Source: Cunninghamia lanceolata (Eukaryota > Streptophyta > Pinopsida > Cupressales > Cupressaceae). Taken from it: a stretch of DNA of 64,000 bases. This document shows positions 35,506 to 47,140 of the stretch, piece by piece; position 1 is the first letter of the stretch; each line of letters begins with the position of its first letter. The notes beneath the pieces were generated by a model, which saw nothing but the letters and a program-made list of their open reading frames with translations, did no database searches and had not been told where the DNA came from. The position numbers and the translations under genes are program-made. The stretch spans positions 806,001 to 870,000 of the forward strand of contig BSBN01000242.1 of assembly GCA_027924645.1 (NCBI GenBank). Direction: 5' to 3'.

Positions 35506-36195
35506 GTTTCAACAAGAGGGTAGCAAGAAAGGTTGAAATTTGCCAACAGATTTTAAGGTGCAGTCAAGGGGGTAAGCCTTGAACTTGAGAAACAAAAAGG
35601 AGCAAAATTTTCAATGCAAAGAATTTGAACGACAAGCTAAGGTACAAACACATAAGTTACATTTTCTGCTGAAATTTCGGGATATGTTGGTAGAAAATGA
35701 TAGTTTTCAAAGCAAAGCTAGATGGTCTTCAAAATATTGCTACACAAGAAAGTTGTGTAGAAAGTTTAGGATATTCTGATAACTGCTAAACGACAGTGGT
35801 CACATATCTAGTTGCTGCTAATAACAGACCTTGCTAATATACATGAAAGAAATTACAATAAATCACTAATTGTTAGAGAAATCAAGAAGGCTATGATGAA
35901 GCCTTCCCTACTACTCATTCGAAGGTGTCAAAAGTATCGTGGCGTAGGTTTTTCAGTTCACAATTGTATCAATGTAGTGTAGCGGAAGCATGGTAGTGAA
36001 TGCATTTTCTACTTAAGGAAACCCCCAAAAAAGTCAGAAATTGCAAAAACAAAACGCACAACCAAGTTGGGCACACCTAAAGAATTTCCAAGGATGATTT
36101 GGGATCCTGGTCTCACAGAGATATTCAGTTGGAAAGAATCAGAGTGGTTGGATCTATATTGCTTGAGGACAAGCAATTTTGAGAAGGGTAGACTA
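35506..36195 (+). pseudogene. 3' end of a Gypsy-type element interior
   Basis: Just before the LTR, one frame reads PKEFPRMIWDPGLTEIFSW, SEWLDLYCLRTSNFEKG, and the DNA reads CTTGAGGACAAGCAATTTTG followed by AGAAGGG, the arrangement found at the 3' end of many plant Gypsy interiors (last codons plus polypurine tract). No RT or integrase core is seen. Upstream of about 35990 I see no convincing frame. Confidence 0.55.
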
Positions 36196-36319
36196 TCATG
36201 TCCCATTTTTCTAAATAGTTGAGTTAAGGAAATAATTAATAATATTAACTTAAGTTGTCCAAGTAATTTTATGTTATAACATTGCAAAAAGGGCGGCTTA
36301 TGTTTTATTATTAGAAGGC

Positions 36320-36436
36320 CCAAAGTAATGTTATATTAAAAAGTGTTTCTAGAAATAAGTGCCTAATGTAATATTAAAAAGTGTCTCTAGAAAAGAGGGT
36401 CTAATGTAATGTTATACTAAAAAGGTGTTTCTAGAC
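36320..36436. repeat. three tandem copies of a 35-45 bp unit
   Basis: TAATGTTATATTAAAAAGTG then TTTCTAGAAA recurs three times with small changes (about 36325, 36365, 36405). Confidence 0.7.
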
Positions 36437-37029
36437 ACTTCTAGAAGGAGGCAGAAAAAGGGACTAAAAATTAGAAAAAGTGATTATAAAAGGAGCTGGG
36501 CTAAGAAGAAATCATCCATTGTATTGTTGTCAAAACTCCTTTTCTCGAAGATCGAGCACTTGTGTTCATCTTTTCTACCTGAGTACGAAAACCCTTTTGG
36601 CATAGGGATTTGGAGGATGAAAACCCTCTAGATTTCCTTAGTTGGGTTGGAGGACAAAAATCCTCTAATTCACTTGATGTAATTCCATCTAGAGATTACC
36701 ATTGTGCTGAAAGCTTGCAATTTGTTCTAGTTTCAAATTGTTATTTGAAGATCTTGAAAATTTCCAATTTTGCAGATTTTTGGTTGTGGATTCCAGATTT
36801 CCAAGTTTATTGTTGAAGGATTTCAATATTATATCATTTATGTTGTTGTGATAACAACAAATCTTTATTATTATTGGTGGTGATATTGGTTGTACCTTTC
36901 TCATATAATATTGCAGCAAATTTAAGTTATTTTGGAAAGTGTCATACTATATCTAGGAGGGATCATAGCATGTTTAGAATAATTAATAGCTACTGTACCA
37001 TTACAAGTTCTAATTGTAGCCTTTGGTAC

Positions 37030-38189
37030 TGTAATATCCCCTACCGAGATTTTGCTCAAACCACCAAAAGATTTATGATTTTTAACTATGTTCTAATACA
37101 ACAATATAATGTAGCAAAATAGAAGATATTGCAATAATAATTTTCAACTCGAAAATTGAGCATTACATAGGAAATACATGACTGAAAATTCCAGATTTTT
37201 ATATCAGCTTAAATACTCAGTATTTTCACAAAACATTGATTTCATAAAATATCCCCTATTATCTAAAACAACAATACCCAGAAAATTTACAAGAGATATG
37301 AGCAAAAAGGCAAAGACCCAGTTCACAGAATAGCTCAAAACCAATTACAGAAACATACCTATATTTATTTCTTCAAGTGAACGTACTGCTATCATAATAA
37401 TCATAATAATTCCAACAAACAAGGGCGAACAGGTCTGATCTGTTGCTGTTCCAAAATCTGAATATTCTTTCAAACCCTAACAACAAACACCAAATATCAC
37501 CCTACAAAGCTGGTTGCTCTCGCCCTAGAAGGTGGTGCTCAAATCCTAGGTAAAACCCTAGCTAATATGCAACATCGCCAAATGATGTCTCCTTCGAATC
37601 TGATCTTTAAATTTGATGTAGAATTCTGCTCTTCTTCTCCAACAATGAACAATGAAGCACAAATAGATCCCCGTCACGGAATCTCCAATTGATGAGCTAG
37701 GTTTTCGTCCATCTCACTTTGAAATGCAAGGGTTTTCGTCCTTGATTTCGTAGCTCAACTTCCGTTGCAGCCAAAGAGAAAATCTCCAATATCAAATGAC
37801 AAATACAACCATGATCCAAATGACTCCCAAACACCCCTTTTATAACCCACAAGTTGGGTGCCCAAATTCACTTTATTTTATTTTGCTTTCAAGTCCACCT
37901 CCATAATAAAATAATACTTTATTTCTTTTTTTTTCCCTTCCTTAACTTGGTATCAAAATATTATTTTATTTGTCATGTTATTTTATTTTTCCTCTTTTTC
38001 CTTTTGTAAAGTGACTTTCCATTGTCCAAACTTTAAGTTATTTTGCCAACTTTCCATTCTCCAACTTTAAGTTATTTTTATAGCTCCAAAAGTAACTTTA
38101 TTATTTTATTTTCTTTTATTTTGGCAAAAAGTTACTTTTTAAAATAAAATAATAAAATAATCACCAGTTGGCATAAAAGCGACATTACA
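37030..38189 (-). mobile_element. 3' LTR of the complete element
   Basis: It runs from TGTAATATCCCC to GCGACATTACA. On the minus strand a TATAAAAG (about 37838-37845) precedes the paired motifs AGGGTTTTCGTC (37729) and AGGTTTTCGTCC (37699), as given on the plus strand. Confidence 0.92.
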
Positions 38190-38225
38190 AATCCTCCCCA
38201 CTCAAGATTGCTTGTCCCCAAGCAA

Positions 38226-40976
38226 TTACAAACTTGCATCTTGCCAAATACCGTCAAATGACAAGTATCTCCATCCAGTCGAATATTTTGTGTTTTCACA
38301 AAACCTCATCCTATGGTTGCAACTTCCCAAAAGAATATAAAGAATGCAATGCGAAGTGAGCTCCTGCGGCGAAAACCATACGCACTCGAAATCAACTCGG
38401 CTCCATCCTCCAAGGAGTGCAATGCTCTCAACCACAAACACCAAAATCTCCATGTCCTCAAAAGTTTCATCCTCAATGAGTGCCAAGTCCAACCAAAACC
38501 AAACACCATGCCAAATCCAAGCCCTGAAGAAAATCATGCCTGTAAACAAGTGATGGAGAATGTGAATTCTAAAACACAACCACCTGTCACCAAGCTTCCG
38601 TTGCTTCACATTGTCAAAAACACCATCCACACTCCATGAGTTGTGAAGCAACTCATCTAGATCCCAAGTGTCAAGCCTGTCACCACCTGGATCCCAAACC
38701 ACCCTGTCATCACATCCTGCAAACATGAAGAATTGGAAGCGTCCCAAAGCGCTGACAATATAGAACCAATCTCTGACTCTTGTATATCTCCCATGAATGT
38801 GAAGAATACCCAACATAGGTGCAAGAAAGTGTATAACTGCTTCACCTAGATTGCTGATGTAAAACAGAATAACAACCTTGTGATTGAAAATCAGGCCCTT
38901 GCGGATGCAACTAACACCGCTAGGATCATAGGGTAATAGAATATCACCCCTCTGTCGTTCTCCAATGGTGAGGAGATGATGCAACTCCTCTCCAAACTCC
39001 TGAACAGTTGTCCTACGTCCAATGCCGTAGTCTAGCTGCAGCGCAACCATTCTTGCCTCAAGATCACAAGTCATAGCAATGTCTCCATACTGAGGCTGCT
39101 GAGCCAACTGCCTTTCCAGAGTATGCCAATCACATGCAAGCGCTTCCATGTCATGCATCCCAATTTTCTGAAGTAGAGCAATTGCATACTCCACCCAATA
39201 GTCCTCGTCAAAATGAGACTCATCACAATCAAACTTCTCAAGTGTTCCATGAATGATTAAAGACCAAAACAAATCTGCATCACTGATGTCTCTATTCACA
39301 TGTGCAAACATAACACTAGTGGCTGATCCACAAAGTGCATGCTCCATAATGCTATCCAAGCCTGTGATGTGACCATTCAATTGGCTCTCCAAAAGAAGTG
39401 ACACCAAGTACTAGTGAAGCAAACTTTGTGAACAAACAAAGAACTCTGAATCATATCTTAATCTTGAATGCTCCACCGTACAAGGCTCGTTCCTCATATG
39501 CCACATGTCCTGAATCTTCTTTTCCTCTGCCATGACATGCGGTACTAACTTGGTCCTCACATGTCTCAGACACACAGATAAGTCCTCATGTTTGTCTCCC
39601 AAATGAATGCCAACCATAGAAGAAATCTTTTCACTGCCATCCTCATGAGTAGGATTATGCAAATCCCACAAATCGCTGTTCCAAATTAGAAAATCTGGAC
39701 AACTTTCATACCTTTCCATAGTGTCTTCACCCAAATCACCAGTGCCAAACTTGGATGATTCTTCAACCTTATTCTCCTCATGTGAAGTGGTTGTTATGGA
39801 TGACGGAATAGGACTGCTGTCATGAATTAGAAAATCAGACCTACTTTCAACTCTTATCATGCCATCCTCTAGCTCCTCAGTCACATCCTCTTCCTTGTTT
39901 TCATGTTCTCCTACAAATGCAGTTCCAAAAAATGGCTCCAACTGAAAATCACTTGTCTCCAAATGAAAACCAAGTGTGTCATGTGCCATAACATCTGTCC
40001 CATGGCTGCAAACCGAGTCATCATGTATATTTGTCTCTTTTCTCTTCATGTCTTCATCATAGGACCCTTCATGTCCTTTCTCCATGTATCCATTCTTTGT
40101 CACCTTCCGACAAAGCTTATGCTCCTTCAATTCTTGAAGAACCCTTTGAGTGCCCTTCAACGAATCCACTGTGTCCTCAAGCTCAAGGGTGAGCTTGTCC
40201 ACCTCATCTTCTTTTCTTCTCAAGGCATCCTAGTATATCTCACCAAGTGTGAGGAGATGATCTCTATCAGCAAGTAAATGTAGATAGCTTGACTTCACTA
40301 CCGCCAAAGCCTCAAGTTTTTGCAAGTCGTCAAGAGATATACTTCCTTCCAAACCTTCATGACCCATTAGTGCCCCCCAACACAAATCTGCCATCAGCTT
40401 TTGAATATCATCAAAGTGAGTTAGGGCGGCTACAATTTCACTATCATTCACCTTCAATTCCCCTTTCAAGTGACATGACTGATGAGATTCAAAACCTTCA
40501 TGCAACATTTCTGATTTGTCTTTATGACCATGCATCTCCATTTCGGTCTCCTTCATGACAACATCTTTACTATCCTCCTGTGTGAAAGCTAGGTCTTCAA
40601 CCCGTGTACTCAAGGGATCAACATCAAGGTAATGAGTAGAGTCTTCTACTTCAGGAGTCTCCTCAAAAGCTGATTTAGGAAGTGTATGAACAGCTACATC
40701 CTGTGACTCCAAATCAGTCCTATCCAACTTTCTTTGATCACTATATGCTGGGATTTCTGAGTTTCTACAATACATTACTGATTTTGCACTTTCTATGATA
40801 GAAAACTCTTCTACCTTGTGAGCATTATCAAGGCACATGTGCTCCTTATTGATTGTTTCAAGAAGTGAATCCTTATCCTGCTGAAAACATGTGCGTACAC
40901 CGTCATCTTCTTTAGGTGATGCATCCTTATCACTAGCTCTCAACGCCATGGGTTCCTCCTTGTACGTGAATCCCAT
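38226..40976 (-). CDS. long polyprotein frame of unknown function (two internal stops)
   Basis: I do not recognise a known enzyme. A single minus frame of about 917 codons is interrupted only by stops near 40228 and 39411. It is acidic and Ser/Asp/Glu-rich. From the N-terminus: a segment with LKGELKVND, THFDDIQ, SSYLHLLADRDHLLTLGEIY (about 40480-40230), then a coiled coil (KEDEVDKLTLELEDTVDSLK, about 40200-40130), then two modules of the type DFLxxDS ... SHEENKVEESSKFGTGDLG (about 39840-39650). A Trp-rich C-terminal part contains VVWDPGGDRLDTW (about 38690). The first and second segments have close counterparts in the elements at 59363-59834 and 61659-64000. It may be an extended Gag or accessory protein. 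Undoing the LTR insertion at 41023 puts it in frame with 42889-43392. Confidence 0.6.
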
Positions 40977-41022
40977 AGTTTCAGACCAATTCTAAGGTGT
41001 GATGTTCATGACAAACCATACA

Positions 41023-42854
41023 TGTAATGTCCCCTTGTAGCGAGCCAAAGATTTCACAACCTTGCACCAAATTTCAACTCACAAAAAGAGAACATTAGTA
41101 TTCAAATCTTCTTTCTAAAATCACATGTCATCATTTATAAACATAAGCCATTTGTTATTATAGATTGATTGTATACATATCATGATTCCCTAGAAGATAT
41201 ATACTTGGGCCTTGTTAATCAAATCCTCCATCTTATGAGAGTGAATCCGTTAGGGTGCAATGCCAATGGTATAGGTCGTTCTTCCTTCGAATGGTACTCT
41301 AGACCCAGGCCACTCTAGGACCTTCCTTTGACTCGGGGTTCTCTAGACCACTCAAGTCAAAAGACTACCTCTTGCCTCCTAAGGTACCATCTTGAGACAA
41401 GGGCTCGAAGGGGTGCTCTAGACCAATGAACCCGTACCTATCCTTGGTTGATTGCCCGCCCCTAATCTTCCTTACTCCTCATAGTGGTGAGTGGATTAAC
41501 GTTATTGCCCTCATCTATCTTAGGAATTCATGCCTCTTATGTACATTATACTCTTTGTATTCATTTGTCAAAACAATGTTCATGTATTCATATATGAAAT
41601 CTTATTATCATATTTGATCACAAGTTCTAATCATCTCTAAGCTCATATCAATTACTCATAACATGTCAAAAAATTGTATACATAATCCTATTAAAGCATT
41701 ACTTTATTCTTCCCTATGATTAAATCCATTGCTCATATGTTTCACAATTATTAAGTCTTATCTCATGTAATAACTAACACTTTCATTATTAGAATTTCGC
41801 TACTTAATGCTCAACATATTATTGGGTTAAACATTGGGCAATTACATAATTAAACAAAGATACATATTTAAAATATAAATTTCATACATAAACACATATA
41901 TCAGTTCCTACTTAATAACCTTATCATTTATATCTTACAAGTTATAAATTGAACAAGTAAATATAAATTCTTACAAATCATAAATTGAATAAATAAATAT
42001 AAATACTTACTTACCTGCTATAGCTTTACCTGGGATTCCTTACCTATGCTGCTGTAATATAATTTTTATTGTATTGCTGTTGCCGTTTATACATTTTATA
42101 ATATATATTTCACTCCTTTTTTTTTCCCATCATACTTCCTTATGCCCTTTTATATATTTCCAAGGGTTTACTGTGGGTAAAAGGATATACCCTTTCCAAT
42201 GGTTGCAGCTTTAATTTAGTTAACAAGGATATATATTAATAATGTTTGTCTTATTTATTTATTTATTATTTATTAATGTGATAGCTAGTGTCAACCAACT
42301 TAATCGCTGGACTTATAAATATCCTCCTTCAGCCTCTCCTTAATCTTTTTAAAGTACATTATTTATATAATATATATAATATAAATAAATACATTTGTTA
42401 TTAAGTATGGGAGCTCTTTTATTTTGTTTTATTCACAAGCATATATGGTGGGATAATGTTCTTATTAGACTTTTATCTTTATATGATTTTATTTTAAATT
42501 TGACCTTTTGTTTAACTGTATTACTTTGCCTTATTCCAAATTACTTTACTTTCTAGCTTTAATGGGTAAGACTCTTCGTAATATTTATTTATATAATAAT
42601 ATATCTTATTAATTATTCACATAAATATTATATTAAAATATTTATATTTATAATATATCTAGTTAATTAAATATATATATTTTATAATATATAAGTTATA
42701 TTAAATTAATAATATTATTTATTAAATAATACATATTAATAATATATTTTAAATAAATATATTATATATTATATTTTAATTATATTAGTTTATATAAGGA
42801 TAACTTATTATTTAAATAAACAATTCAATTATAAATCATTATAGGGACATGACA
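41023..42854 (-). mobile_element. solo LTR inside the complete element
   Basis: It starts TGTAATGTCCCC and ends AGGGACATGACA, with flanks ATACA (41018-41022) and ATATA (42855-42859), a 4/5 TSD. The first 400 bp carry repeated CTCTAGACC words (about 41302, 41350, 41417) and the last 300 bp are nearly pure A/T. Minus orientation is inferred from similarity to 52000-53713. Confidence 0.8.
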
Positions 42855-42888
42855 ATATATTATCAAACTGTAAGATCTTCTTACTAGG

Positions 42889-43392
42889 TCAACCTTGAAT
42901 CTTTATGATCAGCTCTTCAGTCAAATGTTTCTCATACAACTTCAATAGGTAGTCATCAAATGTGATCGTGTGCATGAAGTAGGGATCATCAAACTTACTA
43001 TGAAATGTCATACCTTGCATGTAGCTTTGTTCCACGAACATCCTTCCATACATACCCTCATTGACTGTTTCAAAAGCTGTATCCTCCATCTCATAACTGA
43101 AATCTACCATTTCATGTGAAAACCACCTCATAGGTGTGATGGTCATAGATGACTGTTTTCCTGATTGGCCATCTTCGTCAAATTTCTGTTTTGAAGCTAA
43201 AACTACATCATCACCAGCAAGTTCCTTGAATTCTTCTTGAGGAGCAAGAGACATAACAGCGGTCATTAATTGTTGTTGGGATTGCATATAAGACTTTTTG
43301 AGATCATTCATGCCATTCATAAACTCCTTCATAAATCTATCATTCGAAGTCAAACTACCCTTCTTTGATGAACTTGAACTTCGTCTAGCCAT
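42889..43392 (-). CDS. N-terminal (gag-position) part of the unknown polyprotein
   Basis: This 167-residue frame starts at the first good ATG after the PBS and leader. It opens with a basic, Ser-rich stretch (MARRSSSSSKKG), then FMKEFMNGMNDLKKS, a segment almost repeated in the frame at 59411, and a Gln/Met-rich helix. The rest is acidic with many Met and Phe (FSYEMEDTAFETVNEG, YMQGMTFHSKFDDPY). It stands where gag normally lies, but no capsid motif or zinc knuckle is seen. The stop at 42889 is a TGA, followed by in-frame codons up to the inserted LTR, so the original protein was longer. Confidence 0.6.
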   Translation of the reverse strand: MARRSSSSSKKGSLTSNDRFMKEFMNGMNDLKKSYMQSQQQLMTAVMSLAPQEEFKELAGDDVVLASKQKFDEDGQSGKQSSMTITPMRWFSHEMVDFSYEMEDTAFETVNEGMYGRMFVEQSYMQGMTFHSKFDDPYFMHTITFDDYLLKLYEKHLTEELIIKIQG

Positions 43393-43479
43393 TGTTGTCA
43401 GCTGTATGACTGAAACAAATTCTGATTTATACCCTCAGGCAGGCAAGATCAGGTTTCTCTGTAATATCGCTGAATGTTC

Positions 43480-43600
43480 ACATGCAACTGCTGCTTGGCC
43501 CATGAAACTAACATGCAAGCATCTGGGTAGTCTCAAAACTGACATGCAAGTACTGGGTACTAACATGCAACTGAAATTTCTGACATGCAATGCTAAAACC
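43480..43600 (-). repeat. TTGCATGT array in the leader between PBS and start codon
   Basis: On the plus strand ACATGCAA/ACATGCAAG/ACATGCAAC recurs five times (about 43479, 43509, 43541, 43563, 43582). It lies between the PBS (43624) and the ATG (43392), hence in the RNA leader, in the orientation TTGCATGT(C/T)AG. Confidence 0.85.
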
Positions 43601-43623
43601 CCAATAGGATGGCAAGATAACCA

Positions 43624-43635
43624 GCTCTGATACCA
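43624..43635 (-). other. primer binding site of the complete element
   Basis: The minus strand reads TGGTATCAGAGC, one base from the LTR end at 43637; initiator Met-tRNA type. Confidence 0.92.
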
Positions 43636-43636
43636 C

Positions 43637-44786
43637 TGTAATATCCCCTACCGAGATTTTGCTCAAACCACCAAAAGATTTCTGATTTTTAACTATGTTC
43701 TGATACAACAATATAATGGAGCAAAATAGAAGATATTGCAATAATAATTTTCAACTCGAAAATTGAGCATTACATAGGGAATACATAACTGAAAATTCTA
43801 GATTTTTATATCAGCTTAAATACTCAGTATTTTCACAAAATATTGACAACCCAGTTCATAAAATATCCTCTATTATCTAAAACAACAATACACAGAAAAT
43901 TTACAAGAGATATGAGCAAAAAGGCAAAGACCCAGTTCACAGAATAGCTCAAAACCAATTACAGAAACATACCCATATTTATTTCTTCAAGTGAAAGTAC
44001 TACTGTCATAATTATCATAATAACTCCAACAAACAAGGGCGAACAGGTCTGATCTGTTGCTGTTCCAAAATCTGAATATTCTTTCAAACCCTAACAACAA
44101 ACACGAAAAATCACCCTACAAAGCTGGTTGCTCTCGCCCTAGAAGGTGGTGCTCAAATCTTAGGTAAAACCCTAGCCAATATGCAACAAATTTCGCCAAA
44201 TTATGTCTCCTTCGAATCTGATCTTTAAATCTGATGTAGAATTCCGCTCTTCTTCTCCAACAATCAATAATGAAGCACAAATAGATCCCTGTCACGGAAT
44301 CTTCAATTGATGAGCTAGGTTTTCGTCCAACTCACCTTGAAATGCAAGGGTTTTTGTCCTTGATTTCATAGCTCAACTTCCATTGCAGCCAAAGAGAAAA
44401 TCTCCAATATCAAATGACAAATACAACCATGATCCAAATGACTCCCAAACACCCCTTTTATAACTCACAAGTTGGGTGCTGAAATTCACTTTATTTTATT
44501 TTGCCGTCAAGTCCACCTCCATAATAAAATAATACTTTATTTCTTTTTTTTTTCCTTAACTTGGCATTAAAATATTATTTTATTTTTCCTCTTTTTCCTT
44601 TTGTAAAGTGACTTTCCATTCTCCAAACTTTAAGTTATTTTGCCAACTTTCTATTCTCCAACTTTAAGTTATTTTTATAGCTCCAAAAGTAACTTAATTA
44701 TTTTATTTTCTTTTATTTTGGCAAAAAATTACTTTTTAAAATAAAATAATAAAATAATCACCAGTTGGCATAAAAGGGACATTACA
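43637..44786 (-). mobile_element. 5' LTR of the complete element
   Basis: It starts TGTAATATCCCC and ends AAGGGACATTACA. The paired motifs are AGGGTTTTTGTCC (44347) and AGGTTTTCGTCC (44317) on the plus strand, lying downstream of a TATA (about 44456-44463) on the minus strand. Confidence 0.92.
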
Positions 44787-45903
44787 GGAACATTGTTAAA
44801 GGGGCTGAGTTAAGTCTTTAAGTTGCCTTATAGGAAGGAATCACAACAATTTTCATAGTGTGCTAAGTCATTACAAGTCTATCTAAGTTGTCGTACATAT
44901 CTTATATTGTTGGGACTGTCGTCTAGATGTTGGGAGGCTACGATCCAAGCTTTAGTAGCTACGATCCATAATATTGTTGAGGGTTATTTAAGAAGAAGCT
45001 GCCATGCTTATTTCTAGGCTCCGTACATCTTCCCAAGTCTATCGTTCCTTCTTTGGGGTAGTCGTACAGTGAGTAATATGAATAGATTATATAATATTAT
45101 TCATTGTTGTTTTCTGTAGTTTGGCATCCAGCTATGATGAATATTATTCAAGAAATATTAATATTTGGGTTTACTAGTATTTGTTGTTATTAAATCATTG
45201 GCTTGGTAGTGGAATTTGCAGCTGAATAATATTAAAGAAATTTGGGTTTATTGAATGGTATTTATAGAAGAAAATTTGTTCCTTTTGTGTTGTCATGTCA
45301 GTTTTCAGATGGTTGCAATACATAAATATTATATGAAGTATTCATAACAACAATTGCTTTGGTTGGATATAATCTTATTTACTGATTATATAAGAGATTT
45401 CAGTGGTTTATCATACAATCTGAGTGGTTCTCTGCCAGCTTTGATTGAGATATTTGATAGTGGGAATCTGGAAGGCATAGCCGCCAAGTTCAGCATAACA
45501 TTCATTCAAATTTTGTTATTGCATGCATTGTAGGTTGTGCAGCTTGCCTCTAGCAAGCATAATAGATTTAGTAATGATCATATTCTAGTCATCATATGCT
45601 CTCACCCTACCCATTCATGGATCTCAATGATCAGAAAGTGCTAGATTTCATGCATTGATATTGAGAAATTGTCAAGTGATCAATTTTTCTAGTTGGGGAC
45701 ATTACACCGTTCCCTACCACATAAAGTTCCTCTACACCTTCACTATATCTTTCTCAACATTGTTGGGAAGAGGGAGGACATTCATTAGATTAATGCGAAT
45801 GAACTGCAATATTGCTCGAATTAGTTGGACCCATCTAGACATTGAGAGCTAAAGCCATTTGAACTTCACTAAAAATGGTAGTTGATTTGTTCTAATTTAT
45901 GAG

Positions 45904-46535
45904 TTGTCTAGATGCATTTTAGTATTGGTCAAAATCTTGCTTTTAACCTGCTTATTTCTTTTAAGAATGGACTCAAAAAGAGAATTGTGTCATCTGCAAA
46001 TTGTAATCTTGTTATGTGTTGTCCCCCATCCAAGGCAAGTAACCCAAAAAGAAGTCCCTTCTAAAGGTTCTTACGAAGTAGGAGATGGCGCCCACTCATA
46101 ATTATGCACAAGTAGGGGTTGAGACCACATTCTCTAAGCCTTCTAGTGGAATAGCAACAACCATTATGCCCATTGACTGCTAATCTAAAGATCAGAGACA
46201 TAATGCAGCTTTGAATAAGTTGTCTAGATGCATTTTAGTATTGGTCAAAATCTTGCTTTAAACCGGCTGATTTCTTTTAAAAATAGACTCAAAAAGAGAA
46301 TTGTGTCATCTACAAATTGGAATCCTATTAAGTGTTGTCCTCCATCCAGGCAAATAACCCAAAAAGAAGTCCATTCTAAAGGTTCTTTTGGAGTAGAGGA
46401 TCTGGTGCTTACTCATAATTATGCATAGGTAGGGGCTGAAACCATCACATTCTCTAAGCTCTCATGTGGAATGGAAGCAACCACTATGCTCATTGATTGC
46501 TAATCTAAAGATCAAAGACGTAATGCAACTCTGAA
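45904..46535. repeat. 317-bp direct tandem duplication within the LINE
   Basis: GTTGTCTAGATGCATTTTAG then TATTGGTCAAAATCTTGCTTT at 45904 recurs at 46221, and the copies run in parallel to AATCTAAAGATCA(G/A)AGAC at about 46185 and 46502. They differ by scattered substitutions and small indels. Confidence 0.85.
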
Positions 46536-47140
46536 TCCACTATCTTAACTTGAACAAAAAACCCATAGGGAGCCAGAGTGTGAAGAATGAGAGACCAACT
46601 ACAGCAGTCAAAAGCTTTTGACATGTCTAACTTGAGAAAAAATCCAAGCCTTTCTTGTGCTACAACAGAGTTAATTATTTCTTGAACAACAAAATTATTC
46701 AATAGTTGTCTCTAGAAAACAAAAGTCAATTGGTTACTGGAGATCATTTCTAGGATTAAGATTTTCAACCTTCTCGCGATTATTTTGGCTATAATTTTGT
46801 GTTGTATTGCAAAGCGTTGTATTGCAAAGTGAAACAGTTCTGAATCAATCCAAACTATTACCTTCTACTATTTTTTAAGGTCAAATCATTTCTTGCTGCA
46901 TTGAGTTGGGACACCATTTTTTATTAAGTCGATCCTTCTATGACCTTGAGGAGTTTTTCTTTAATTAACTCCCAAAAATGTTGGAAGAAGTGAGCAAAGA
47001 AGCCATCAAGCCGAAGTACTTTATCTTTATTGAGTGAGAGATAATGGATTTGAGCTCTTCCTCTATAACTTCAGCATTGAGCATGGCATTATCTATGTCT
47101 GGGATCACCTTGTGGGATTTTGAAAGAAGTTTGTCCTAAG

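Larger units (their letters stand above)
37030..44786 (-). mobile_element. complete LTR retrotransposon without RT, carrying a long unknown polyprotein
   Basis: LTRs at 37030-38189 and 43637-44786 both start TGTAATATCCCCTACCGAG on the plus strand and agree at roughly 95% by eye, differing mainly by C/T and G/A changes and one short indel. They are flanked by GGTAC (37025-37029) and GGAAC (44787-44791), a 4/5 TSD. The PBS TGGTATCAGAGC is at 43624-43635 and a polypurine tract (AGTGGGGAGGATT on the minus strand) at 38190-38203. The interior holds one long frame (42889-43392 plus 38226-40976) and no protease, RT, RNase H or integrase motif. It is therefore non-autonomous and would depend on enzymes from a relative. 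A solo LTR sits in it at 41023-42854. Confidence 0.92.
36196..45706 (+). mobile_element. 3' LTR of a Gypsy element, split by a 7.8-kb insertion
   Basis: The LTR starts ATCATGTCCC (from TGTCATGTCCC), has TATAAAAG at 36485 and the motifs TACGAAAACCCT (36584), GATGAAAACCCT (36616) and GACAAAAATCCT (36653). It breaks at 37029, resumes at 44787 and ends GGGGACATTACA at 45706. Its own length is about 1.75 kb. The last 100 bp match, in inverse, the LTR start at 57454. CGTAC/ACGATCC words recur at 44890-45070. Confidence 0.8.

Noticed and set aside
38226..39407. Membrane protein or host gene
   Set aside because: The hydrophobic runs lie in a frame continuous with the element polyprotein between polypurine tract and PBS; element origin is better supported.
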